The notes under the pieces: generated by a model
What the model was told of the DNA's origin: nothing
Databases searched by the model: none
The model's input: the letters and a program-made list of their open reading frames with translations, nothing else
Position numbers and translations under genes: made by a program
In this document: positions 31,995 through 41,375 of the stretch, piece by piece
Position numbering within the stretch: the stretch's first letter is position 1
How the letters are laid out: the number at the start of each line of letters is the position of its first letter
Source: JAMQKA01 sp034521835
GTDB lineage: Bacteria > Bacteroidota > Rhodothermia > Balneolales > Balneolaceae
Direction of reading: 5' to 3'
Assembly: GCA_034521835.1 (NCBI GenBank)
Contig: JAXHMA010000003.1
Span: 434,001 to 498,000 of the forward strand
DNA length: 64,000 nucleotides

Positions 31995-33033
31995 TAACGC
32001 GTTTAGGGGTTAAAGTTTTAACAAATTTAAAATAAAAAAGGCCATGCAAGTGCTTGATATTAAATATCTTAGGGGTGTTAATCTTCGCAAAAACACCCTG
32101 CTTATGCATGACCTTAAAACCAATTTCGACAAAATTTTACCCATCGTCAACGAAACGTTGGCCGATTATCTTAATTCCGAGTTGAACGTGCAATTTTATC
32201 CGAATAAACCCGCCATGCCAGATGCTCACATCATAAGTCTGGCCCTGTTGCAAGAAGCCTTGGGTACCCGTAGCGAACACTGGTTTTGGAGTAAGCTACA
32301 GACAGATTACAGCGAGGACTTTCCCAATCTGCCGCATTTCACCAGCTACAACCGGCGCCGCAGGCGTCTGGCCGGATGGGTCGAGAACCTGGCCCGCCTG
32401 TGGGGGCGCCAGATCTGTCCTTGCGAGGATACCTATATGGTGGATTCGATCCCTGTCCCGGTGGCGCATATTGCCCGTGCCCGCTCCACATCGGTATGTC
32501 GGGAGCATTTCCATAGTGCCCCCGACAAAGGCTATAGTGCCATAACTGAACAGTACTATATTGGCTATAAGCTACCCCTGGTGGTAAGCCTGAACGGGGT
32601 GTACCAAAGCATGGATCTGACCAAAGCCAGTGTCCATGATGTGCATTACCTGAAAGACATAAAACACAGCGGACTCAGCGATTGCCTGCTGCTGGCCGAC
32701 AAGGGATATCTATCAAGTAAACAGCAAATCGATTTGTTTTACAGCGCCGGAATTGAGCTCCAAACGCCCATGCGTGGCAATCAGGATGGGTACCGACCGT
32801 GGCCAAAGGTGTTCAAAACCGCCCGACGCCGGGTAGGGACTGTCTTTTCTCAGCTTTGCGATCACATGATGTGGAAGCGAAATTACGCAAAAACATTTGC
32901 GGGCTTGCGGGCAAGATTAATAAGCAAAGTAGCCTCGGTAACACTGTTGCAGTACATTAATTGGAAGAACGACCAGCCCATTAATCACATTAAACATGCA
33001 CTGGCTGCTTAAGGTTAACCCCTAAACGCGTTA
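31995..33033 (+). mobile_element. IS982-family insertion sequence, complete
   Basis: Perfect 19-bp terminal inverted repeats, TAACGCGTTTAGGGGTTAA at 31995-32013 and its complement at 33015-33033, enclose a single intact transposase gene. Total length 1039 bp, normal for IS982. I see no target-site duplication in the flanks. The right end lies 38 bases upstream of the decayed second pectate lyase. A second, fossil member of the family is at 382-733. Confidence 0.92.
32044..33012 (+). CDS. IS982-family transposase
   Basis: Intact 322-residue DDE transposase. Catalytic region landmarks are the Asp in TYMVDSIPVPVAH, the second Asp in LLLADKGYLSSKQQ and the Glu in GIELQTPMRGNQ. The C-terminal FSQLCDHMMWKRNYAKTFAG with LRARLISKVASVTLLQYINW is the standard IS982 ending. 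It starts 31 bases inside the left inverted repeat and stops just before the right one. Because frame and both ends are intact, this copy could still be mobile. Confidence 0.93.
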   Translation: MQVLDIKYLRGVNLRKNTLLMHDLKTNFDKILPIVNETLADYLNSELNVQFYPNKPAMPDAHIISLALLQEALGTRSEHWFWSKLQTDYSEDFPNLPHFTSYNRRRRRLAGWVENLARLWGRQICPCEDTYMVDSIPVPVAHIARARSTSVCREHFHSAPDKGYSAITEQYYIGYKLPLVVSLNGVYQSMDLTKASVHDVHYLKDIKHSGLSDCLLLADKGYLSSKQQIDLFYSAGIELQTPMRGNQDGYRPWPKVFKTARRRVGTVFSQLCDHMMWKRNYAKTFAGLRARLISKVASVTLLQYINWKNDQPINHIKHALAA

Positions 33034-33070
33034 ACAAATATATATTTATTTAAATTATAAGGATAAAAAT

Positions 33071-34404
33071 ATGAACAAATATAAAAATATGAACAAATAT
33101 ATTGCCTTGGCAGGAAGTTTTATACTTTATGTGACTTTAAATTTCTCTATTCAATCTTGCACAAGTGATATAAAATCTAAAAACTCTACCTGAATCAAGT
33201 ACTGCCAAAACGCCATCTTGGCAGATACGAAAGGGGGGCAGGAGGGGAAATTATAAAAGCGACAAACTTAAAGTCAAAGGGTGAAGGATCATTCAGAAAT
33301 GCTTTAAGTCAAGATGGTCCACGAATTATAGTATTTGAAGTAGGTGGAGTTATTGACCTTGAAAAAGAGAATATAACTATTAATAAGCCTTATGTAACCA
33401 TTGCAGGACAAGACAGCACGATCACCTGGGCATTACTTTAATTCGGGTGGCATTTCCATAGCTACCCATGATGTAATCGTACGACATTTGAAGGTAAGAC
33501 CCGGAGATGCAGGAGAACCTAAAAAAGTGGCTGGGAAGTGGATGGGCATCGCTACATTGGGAGCGGGAGGTAATACTTATAATATACTCATTGACCATAA
33601 TTCGGTTACTTGGGCGACGGATGAGAACATAAGTGCATCAGGTCCAAGGTTGTTTGGTCCTGATAGCACATCCCGCAGGGTAACTATTTCAAATAATTTA
33701 ATTGCTGAAGGTTTAAGCAATTCGACCCATTCAGATGGAGAACATTCAAAGGGAACTTTAATTCATGATCACTGCGAAAATATTGTGGTGACACGTAATC
33801 TATATGCACATAACGTGAATAGAAATCCTTATTATAAGACAGCTGCAACAGGAATTATTGCAAATAATCTAATCTATAATCCTGGAAATATAGCAATCCA
33901 TACTTATTGGGTATGAAAATGAATGGGAGGGTTATCCGGAACCACCTCTGAGCAAAAATATCTATCGTTGGAACGTACTTGTGCCTGGTCCGGACACCCA
34001 AATGGGAGGCCGTTATAATGGCTTTTGTTTTGTGAGCTCATGCAGAATTATATGTGCAGGATAATCAGATAGATAGTGGCAATAGTGCTAATATCTCTAA
34101 TGACTTCAGGTCCTTTCAATGAAATAAAAAATCCTGAAATCTGGGATGACAAAATGGAAAATATCTGAATACTTGATGAGGAAAAAATATGTATTATCTA
34201 GTGCAGGAGCTAGTACCGGCTGAGAGAGATCCGATAGACCAAAGGATAATTACAAGTGTCATAAATAAAGAGGGAAAAATAATTGACAGCCAGGAAGAAG
34301 TTGGAGGGTATCCTGATCCTGAACCGGTGTATAGAGAACTAAATATTCCAAACGACAATGTTCAGGAATGGCTGGATAAAATGGCTGAGGAGGTAGAAGG
34401 ATGA
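33071..34404 (+). pseudogene. Second pectate lyase copy, degenerate
   Basis: Duplicate of 9825-11137 including about 30 bases of leader. The start is doubled (ATGAACAAATATAAAAAT then ATGAACAAATATATTGCC). The central part, about 33545-33910, is almost identical to the first copy (DHNSVTWATDENIS, NRNPYYKTAATGIIANNLIY). Both ends carry many single-base insertions, deletions and stops, for example near 33185, 33410, 33440, 33915, 33950 and 34020-34190. The last 60 codons are open again and give the intended C-terminus YPDPEPVYRELNIPNDNVQE. It cannot make a full enzyme as read. Confidence 0.85.
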
Positions 34405-34423
34405 ATGAATCTATATACACACC

Positions 34424-34917
34424 TGAATCCGTGAGTCAAGGAATATAACCTACGTTCTTTCATTTACTGATTCGATTTTGAGCTGGCATTAGCAGCCAAC
34501 CTGCCAATCAGCCCTGGAAGAAGCTCTTCTGGAGCTGCCAATTACCCTTGTCCGGCTCGCAGTCGGTTTGTTGTAGCTACTACAGGCATGCTGTCCCTGG
34601 GGGGGCAGAACAGACGGGTCAATACGTGCTTGGCCGGGGTTCCCGCCCGGGCCGGCTACGGGGCGCGGGCCAGACTCAGGGCCACATCGGCCCAGCCGTG
34701 ACCTTCGAAGATCCGCAGAATTTTCCGGCGGGCATGCCGGACCAGGCGTCCGGCCATGTAGATCAGGCTATTGAGCACCGTGCGCAGCCGTAGTCGAGCG
34801 ATTCGCCCTTCCGCCCCTGCACCTGCCCGGTGGCCAGCATCTGCTGGCCCAGCAGCCGCAGGATGTTGTAGGCGATCATCCCCAGATCCAGGATATGCTG
34901 GTTGGCGGCCAGCTTCC
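34424..34917 (-). mobile_element. IS1380-family remnant (3' end of element)
   Basis: Starts with CCTGAATCCGTGAGT, close to the inverted complement of the IS1380 end at 41217, directly after the pectate lyase pseudogene. Reverse-strand translation of 34640-34917 gives KLAANQHILDLGMIAYNILR and LLGQQMLATGQVQGRKGES, then RTVLNSLIYMAGRLVRHARR and EGHGWADVALSLARA, typical of the C-terminus of IS1380 transposases, with one frame break. With the 5' part elsewhere this is a partial element. It joins directly to the truncated PA14 gene. Confidence 0.78.
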
Positions 34918-34920
34918 CGG

Positions 34921-35877
34921 CCAATCCCTTATTGAATATGAGGGAACATTAAATATAAAGGAAAAGGCAGATTATACTTTTGAGTTAAATACCTCTGGCG
35001 GAGGTGGACTCTTACTTATTGATGGGGAAGAAGTAATTGGAATTGATGGAGAGGAAGAAAATATTGGTCTGACGGCGGGGAATACTCCTTTCAAGCTATT
35101 TTATGCCCGACATGCGCAGTGGGGATCACCCGGTTTCAATCTCTCCGTTTCTTCAGATGGACTCCGTCCCCACCAGCTTAGTGATAATAGCGTGACCGGA
35201 GAGAGTGGTATTAATCCTATCTTTGTAGAAGCTAAAGACGAGCCGGTTCTACGTAGTTTCCGAGATCTGCCTGAAGGCGATCGCATTACTCACGCAATAT
35301 CGGTAAGCAGTCCGGATAATATTCACTACACCTATGACCTGAAGAAGGGAAATCTTGTTCAGCTTTGGAGAGGAAGATTTTGGATGTTCACTCCCCATGT
35401 GGCATAACAACAGGGGAGATGGTTCTTCCCGGCCTAATGGATCGGTAGAGCAATTGCTTCGATAAACCGGCCTTGGCTGTTGCCAAACTCGAAAACAAGC
35501 AGCAGACATGGAAAAACGATACCACAGGACCGCTTTCCATACCACAGGATATCAGCTGGACAAAAATGATAATCCTACATTCCTATATGAGGTATATGAT
35601 ACCGAAGTAGAGGACAAAATCCGTGTACTTTCTCAGGGTAAAGGAATAAAGCGAACTATGAATTTTCAAAATATTGCCGAAGATTTATATGTAAGAATAG
35701 CAGTTGCTCGGTCCATAAAAAAGGGAGACAACAACTGATATCTGGTTAATGATCGCTCTTATTATTTGGAACTCGATGAGTCCCTTGACGCCGATGCCTT
35801 TATTCGTACGATTGACGAGCGGCAGGAGCTCTGTAGTTCCAGCAACTTCGACAGTGAATTATACCATCTTTTTTTAA
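34921..35877 (+). pseudogene. PA14-domain protein, N-terminally truncated and frameshifted
   Basis: The first readable part is LIEYEGTLNIKEKADYTFEL followed by GGGGLLLIDGEEVIG and LTAGNTPFKLFYARHAQWGS, a PA14 carbohydrate-binding domain. It continues ITHAISVSSPDNIHYTYDLK, LVQLWRGRF, FHTTGYQLDKNDNPTFLYEV and VARSIKKGDNN. After several breaks it ends VPATSTVNYTIFF with TAA at 35875-35877. This arrangement resembles the second half of large periplasmic cytochrome c / PA14 proteins of Bacteroidota and Planctomycetes. The N-terminus was removed at the IS1380 junction. The next gene starts 18 bases on, so the two were an operon. Confidence 0.65.
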
Positions 35878-35894
35878 AAAGCTTTTAAGAATAA

Positions 35895-37832
35895 ATGAAC
35901 ACTTTTATGTATTACAAAAAACATTATGTAACCTCGCTGATTCTTGTCTTATTTTTTAGTATATCAGCTTTTGCACAAGAAACACCGAGTGAAGGAGACT
36001 ATTTTGATATAGCTGATGTTAGAACGCCAGAAGATATTTTGCTGGAAGTTGGGGATCAGATCTCCTTCCAGATGGTGACCTCGGGATAGCTACACGAAGA
36101 GGAGATGTTTTTATCGTAGAGAATCCCACAAGTAGTAATCCCTATTTTCGGCAGTTTGCTACAGGACTTCATGAGGTTTTGGGATTAACTTATAAGGATG
36201 GCGCTCTTTACCTGGCCCAGAGAGGTGATGCTTGACCACCGAAGATACAAATATGGATGGCAAGGCCGACATAATTGAAACTATTTATGATTGGCCACTT
36301 TCAGTGCACTATCACGAATATAGTTTTGGTCCGGTTATAGCTCCAGATGGTTCCTTTTTTGTTTCTGCTAATGTGGCATTTGGCGACCAGCAATGGTGGA
36401 GAGGCGAAAGTCGAGTCCCATGGAGAGGATGGATGATGCGAATTAGTGAGAATGGCGAAATGGAGCCGCGGGCTACCGGCATGCGTTCCCCGCAGGACTT
36501 AATGTGATTGACGGAGAGCTCTTTTATACCGAAAACCAGGGAGATTGGATTGGTTCCGGAGGATTGTGGCACGTTGAAAAAGGTGATTTTCCGGTCACCC
36601 TGCAGGTTTGCGATGGACAGATAAGCCCGAAATCGTCCGCTTAATATGACTACTGATCAGCTTTATGAGCACAGGTGATCCCCGCTATAACAAGGATCAG
36701 GACGGTAATTATATAAAGCCGGAAAACATCCAAAATGAAGAGGATTATGCAACGATGTTTGGACTGCTGGATGAGCTTCCAGACCTGAAGCTTCCAGCCG
36801 TTTGGTTGCCACATGGAATATTAGGAATATCTAATTCGGATATACAGAAAATCCCTGCCGGACACTTTGGTCCATTTGAAGAGCAATTATTGGTTGGCGA
36901 CCAGGGACAAAGTAAAATCATGCGGATTGATTTAGAGAAAGTAAACGGAACGTATCAGGGAGCGGCCTTTGACTTTAGAAGTGGATTTCAATCCGGCGTT
37001 CTGCGCATGGCTTGGGCCGATGACGGATCTTTATTTATCGGTGAAACAAATAGAGGCTGGGGATCGGCCGGAGAAGCAAATCAGGGATTACAACGACTGA
37101 TATGGAATAATCAGGTTCCTTTTGAAATGAAAACCATTCGGGCGAAATCTGATGGATTTGAAATAACATTTACGAAGCCGGTTGATGAAGAAACGGCACA
37201 GGATATCGCTTCCTATGCAGTGTCAAGCTTTACCTAAAAATATCATCCCGTGTATGGAAGTCCTATGGTAGATCCCGCACCAGGAAATATAAAGGGGGTC
37301 CGGCTCTCCGAAGATCACACAAAAGTAAGGATTGTCATTGATAACCTGAGAAATATTATGTGCATCATATTGAGCTGGATGGAATCCGTTCGGCGGAGGA
37401 TGAACTGCCCTTGCTACATAACTCAGCTTATTATACGCTCAATGAAATTCCATCGGGAGATAAATTAGCTGAAAATGAGCTATCCACCTATAATTCGATG
37501 GCTGATGCTCAAAAACAAGAGGAGCAAGGTGGAGAAACTGAAGAAGTGGAAGTGGATACCGATGCTGAAGAAGCTCCTTCCTACGAATCCATCAAACCAC
37601 TCCTAAGTCAATACACCTGTACCTCCTGCCATAGCAGAGATGAACGTCAGGTCGGGCCCCCATTGCTGAAATTGCGGAACGAAATTACTCGAATGAGGAG
37701 ATGGTAGAGCTTATGTACAATCCCGATCTTTCTAACTGGCCGGATTATGCTACAGCGATGCCGCCCATGACCATCGTTCCCGAAGATGAAGCCCTGAAAA
37801 TTGCCGACTGGATTAATTCGCTGAACAATTAA
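35895..37832 (+). CDS. Propeller-cytochrome c protein (heme-binding CxxCH), multiple frameshifts
   Basis: Exported protein of about 640 residues. The signal peptide ends SISAFAQ. It is followed by a sugar-dehydrogenase-like beta-propeller: DGDLGIATRRGDVFIVEN, FATGLHEVLGLTYKDGALYL, HYHEYSFGPVIAPDGSFFVS, PWRGWMMRISENGEMEPRAT, GILGISNSDIQKIPAGHFGP and LLVGDQGQSKIMRIDLEKVN. A C-terminal class I cytochrome c domain has the heme motif CTSCH at about 37618-37632 and a plausible Met ligand in YATAMPPMTIVPED. At least six breaks (about 36085, 36235, 36505, 36600-36660, 37240, 37350, 37670). Its likely role is periplasmic oxidation of a sugar with electrons passed to heme (inference from family). Confidence 0.75.
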
Positions 37833-38119
37833 TTTGGGAAGATGCAAAAAACGGGTTAAGGGATAGTTTAAGCAACCTGTCAGCATCCACAGGACCTGCC
37901 CCAAGGAATCCTCCGATTCTTCGGAGGGCCACGAAGTGGCATTCCACAGGGCCTGAAAGCGTTGCCATAGTAAAGACGCTGTCTGGTCCGTTTTTTTCCT
38001 TAATCCGAAACGAGTTACTTGACAAAGTTCAGTGGTTATTCAATTGAATATTGTTGCTTTCGGTTGTGAAAGGGTGCGGAGCATCGACTTGATTGATTCT
38101 GTCATTCGCACCTATTGGG
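37833..38119. other. Convergent intergenic region
   Basis: Region between the 3' ends of the forward cytochrome c gene and the reverse-strand sulfatase 4. Besides the three-way palindrome at 37905-37945 I see no gene or clear terminator. Confidence 0.35.
37905..37945. repeat. Perfect three-way-junction inverted repeat
   Basis: GGAAT (37905-37909) pairs with ATTCC (37941-37945). Between them lie two back-to-back hairpins: CCTCCGA-TTCT-TCGGAGG (37910-37927 with G overlap) and GCCAC-GAA-GTGGC (37928-37940). All stems are perfect. It lies between two convergent genes, 73 bases after the cytochrome c gene. There is no T-run, so it is not a standard terminator; it looks like a dispersed palindromic unit. 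Confidence 0.55.
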
Positions 38120-39546
38120 TTAGTGTTTATCGTCAATCGGAGACGGCCAATAGATACTTGGCGTGCGCATCTCTATTAGCTTTGTTTCAAACATTTCCAC
38201 CAAGTCCGGATGTTCGGAGGCCACATTTCTGGATTCGCCTATATCAGTAGAGAGATTGTAGAGTTCCAAAGGCTCCCCCCACTTGCGGACAACTTTCCAT
38301 TTACCCGAACGAATCGCCTGATCGAAGCCGCGCTCGTGGAACTCCCAATACAATGTCCGTGTTTGCTGCTCTTCATCCTGACCTAATAGCGTGGGCAAGA
38401 ATGCGATCCCATCAATGTTATCCGGAGTGCCCGTACCAGCCAGTTGTGCGAACGTCGGCATAACATCCGCCCAATCGGCAACATGATCACTCTCACTCCC
38501 GCTTCTATCTTCCCTGGCCACCAGGCAATCATTGGCACACGAATTCCACCCTCGTAAAGATCGCGCTTAATGCCCCGCAGCGGTCCACTCGATTTGAGCG
38601 GCTCTGGATCGTAACCATCCTCCGATGAGTGCGTTCCGTTATCGGAAGTGAAAATCACCAGCGTATTTTTCGCCAAATCCAGTTCCCTCAGAAGATCCAG
38701 CAGTGCTCCGGTATTGCGATCCAACCGGCTAACCATGCCCGCGTACGCTGCTACATCGTCATCGAATTGATCGCGATACGGCTCCATGGACTCTTCTGGT
38801 ACCCACATCTCTGAGTGTGGGATCTGATGCGGTAGATAGAGAAAAAACGGCTCGTCTGTCTCAGCCTGCTCGCGTATAAATGTCAACGCTTCACTCGTGT
38901 ACAGGTCCTCTGTGTATTGTCCACGCGCACCGTCCCGGTTGCCAGGCAACTCATAACGTATATGATTACGCCAAATAAATTCAGGATGATACGAATGAGC
39001 CCGGTTCTGATTCATAAAACCAAAGAAGTAGTCAAAGCCCTTCCGGTTTGGAGTTCCCGTCGTGGACGGTTCCCCCAATCCCCATTTGCCGATCATAGCG
39101 GTGGTGTAACCAGCGTGCTTCAGTACCTCGGCAACGGTTACATCCTCTTCCCGTAAAGACAGACGCTGAGCTCCCCTGCCGATTCCTTCTTGGCCTCCTA
39201 CAGCCGGAAAATTGCCGCGAATGAGCGTGTGACCGGTGTGTTGGCCCGTCATCAGCACACTGCGCGCTGGGGCGCAAACAGTCGAACCGGAGTAAAAATT
39301 GGTAAAGCGCATTCCCTGCTCGGCCATCTCATCCAGACGGGGCGTCTGTATGTATTCCTGCCCGAAGCTGCCAAGATCACCGTAGCCCAGGTCGTCAGCG
39401 GTGATGAAGATGATGTTCGGAGGGTCGTCAAATTGATGAAATGAATTCTGTTTCATTTCATCATCTGCTTTAGACTCAGATCCGGATGCGAGCAGCACGA
39501 CTAAACATAAGCAAGCCGTGAAAATAAATTTTAGAATATAATTCAT
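38120..39546 (-). CDS. S1-family sulfatase 4 (reverse strand, one frameshift)
   Basis: Arylsulfatase-type enzyme and the only intact-looking non-IS gene on this strand. ATG at 39546 gives a signal peptide of about 27 residues (MNYILKFIFTACLCLVVLLA). The metal pair Asp51-Asp52 is in FITADDLGYGD and the canonical maturation motif is CAPAR at Cys91 (VCAPARSVLMTGQHTGH). Other family parts are AMIGKWGLGEPSTTG, GFDYFFGFMNQNRAHSYHPE and VIFTSDNGTHSSEDGYDPEP. A frame change near 38495 leads to the C-terminal VADWADVMPTFAQLAGT and DIGESRNVASEHPDLVEMFE. It is oriented against its neighbours and flanked by IS debris, so it may be a separate acquisition. Confidence 0.87.
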
Positions 39547-39651
39547 ACCTGATTCCATGAATTGAATTTTCAATTGTTTCCTAAGTATTTTCATTAATTT
39601 AACCGGTAAATGTGTTAGATACAATGCAAAGAGAACGATTCATATTGAAAA

Positions 39652-39857
39652 TCAACTCACCCTTCTTCTTAACATTGAATTTGCTCGTTTATGCAATTGG
39701 ATACAAATTCCCCAAGGGTCGCGCAACATTACCAAATGCGATCCATCATCCAGGCGATCATCACTTACTACAGTAGCTCCTGATTTAACGAGTCGATTTT
39801 TATCCAAGTCAGGATTTTCAGATACATAAGTCAAATGCATTATTAATGGATTGAACT
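39652..39857 (-). pseudogene. VOC/glyoxalase-family C-terminal fragment
   Basis: The reverse strand reads MHLTYVSENPDLDKNRLVKS, GATVVSDDRLDDGSHLVMLR and DPWGICIQLHKRANS, the C-terminal beta-alpha-beta unit of a VOC superfamily (glyoxalase/dioxygenase) protein with RDPWG-x-x-IQL. Upstream, homology ends at the left end of the IS3 remnant, which removed the N-terminus. It is not expected to function. Confidence 0.6.
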
Positions 39858-40440
39858 TGCTACATTTTGGTGGACACCCCGTTAAGCCATAGATTGTCGG
39901 CTGCAATTTATGACAACAAACAATTATGAGTAAAAGACGAACTTACAGCAAAGAATTTAAACTGGACGTAATCAAACAAAGCTACCAGCGGGATAACATC
40001 CGTGAGTTGGCCGATGAGTTAGGGATTGACCCGGGACTTATCTACGCGTGGCGATCGAAATATAAAACCCAACCCCAGCACCCTTTTCCAGGCAAAGGCA
40101 TTCCCAGCCGGACGCCCGAAGAGAAGGAATTGGCCGAATTGAAGAAAGAACTGGCTGACGTGCGCATGGAGCGCGATATTTAAAAAAAAGGCGATGGGCA
40201 TCTTCACCAAGAAAAACGGGTGATCTACCAATTTATGGCCGAACACAAGAACATATTTCCCATAGTGAAGATGTCCGAAGTATTCGATGTAAGCAGAAGC
40301 GGCCATTATAGCTGGACGGGTCGCGGGCCTTCCGATCGCAGTAAAGAAAACCAGCGTCTTGACGAGACGAATTAAGCAAGTGTGGCTGAAGTCGGGGAAG
40401 ACGTATGGCAGTCCTCGTATTCACCAGCAACTGCTGCGGG
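39858..40440 (+). mobile_element. IS3-family remnant
   Basis: It probably begins at TGCTACATTTTGGTGGACAC (39858), a typical IS3 terminus. It includes orfA (39926-40183) and the first part of orfB. OrfB-frame pieces are VIYQFMAEHKNIFPIVKMSE, VFDVSRSGHYSW and, after a frame change near 40360, RRIKQVWLKSGKTYGSPRIH. The DDE core is missing because an IS1380 remnant replaces the rest from about 40440. Confidence 0.7.
39926..40183 (+). CDS. IS3-family transposase OrfA
   Basis: 85 codons starting MSKRRTYSKEFKLDVIKQSY, with the IS3 OrfA helix-turn-helix NIRELADELGIDPGLIYAWR and the leucine-zipper tail EEKELAELKKELADVRMERD. An A-run follows at 40183-40190. The next frame continues as KKAMGIFTKKNG, the usual OrfA end, so either one base is wrong in the run or this marks the frameshift region joining OrfA and OrfB. 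The element is truncated downstream. Confidence 0.75.
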   Translation: MSKRRTYSKEFKLDVIKQSYQRDNIRELADELGIDPGLIYAWRSKYKTQPQHPFPGKGIPSRTPEEKELAELKKELADVRMERDI

Positions 40441-41217
40441 ACGGAGAAAGCAGCCAGCCGACGGACTCCTTCCGGGGCCACCGCCTCAGCCCGCTTCAGG
40501 GTTTGCTCGAGCCACTTGGCGGTCCCCTCGCAATTGCAGTGCGAAAGAGCCCGCCCGCAGCTGGTTGTTCAACATAAATCCATGTGGGCCGGCGTAGGCA
40601 AAGATCGAGGCATACCCGTCAAACTTCTTATAGGTGCAGCTGACTCCTTCTTTGTGGGAGCCGGAATTATCCGGATAGGTGTTACATCGATGTTGACCGG
40701 CAGATACTGCCGGCCGTGATGGGAGCTGACAAGCAGCTCGCCCTGGCCGGCCAACAGGCGCGTGGTGAGGTCCCGGAAGGCATCTCCGACCGTCTCAGGC
40801 ATCCCCTGAATACGCTGGCGCAGAATCTCCGGGGAGGGCAATTTTTCCACTCCCAAGGCTTCAGGAAAGAAGCGGTCGCCAGCGAACTCCGCGGCCGCAT
40901 CAAAATGGGGTTTGCCCACGCAGATAAGGCCAATCATCATTCGGGCGATATCGCCATCTGATATCCGGCCCCGGCGGCGCTGGTGGGGGATCAGGCTGGC
41001 CAGGTGCCGGTCGAATTTGGGAATCATCCAGCTGGCGGCACACAAAGGCCAGCCCGGCCGTGGAGGTGAGCGGCGTAGAGGTCAGTTCAATCTCGAAATC
41101 CATGAATTTGGTGGTTATCTTTCGGGTTTCACCTGACAGGTGAAGATAACAATTTGGCTAACCTAGTGTAAGTAATGAAGTTATAAGAATTGCACGTGTT
41201 TTACTCACGGATTAAGG
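40441..41217 (-). mobile_element. IS1380-family remnant (5' two thirds of element)
   Basis: On the reverse strand from 41103 the transposase N-terminus reads MDFEIELTSTPLTSTAGLAF, then PKFDRHLASLIPHQRRRGR, DGDIARMMIGLICVGKPHFD, LPSPEILRQRIQGMPETVGD and LLVSSHHGRQYLPVNIDVTP. After breaks it continues to GVSCTYKKFDGYASIFAY, LNNQLRAGSF and TLKRAEAVAPEGVRRL. The outer end at 41217 (CCTTAATCCGTGAGT read inwards) equals that at 9324. The C-terminus is missing; a matching 3' end lies at 34424-34917. It is fused to the IS3 remnant. Confidence 0.8.
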
Positions 41218-41375
41218 CTTAAGTTAAAGAGGACCTTTGAAATACCTCCTTATAAGCCCCTCTTATTTCTATAGGAGAGGTGTTTGGGGAGGTCAATCCA
41301 ACACTTTTTCAATGGCCTCGATAAATTCTTTTCTATAATTTGCATCAAAAGGCCATAAAAGATTGAGAAGTTTCA
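41218..41375. other. Gap before sulfatase 5, with a possible reverse-strand gene tail
   Basis: Between the IS1380 end and sulfatase 5 the reverse strand of 41293-41373 reads PLKLLNLLWPFDANYRKEFI then EAIEKVLD and a stop. This looks like the last 28 residues of a truncated protein, but the stretch is too short to assign. The rest shows nothing. Confidence 0.3.

Noticed and set aside
33013..33070. Target-site duplication around IS982
   Set aside because: The bases flanking the two ends (GTAA on the left, ACAAATA on the right) do not match, so no duplication is claimed.
40183..40190. Programmed frameshift site in the IS3 element
   Set aside because: An A-run lies at the OrfA end, but in a sequence with many run-length errors, and in a truncated element, it cannot be told from a miscount.
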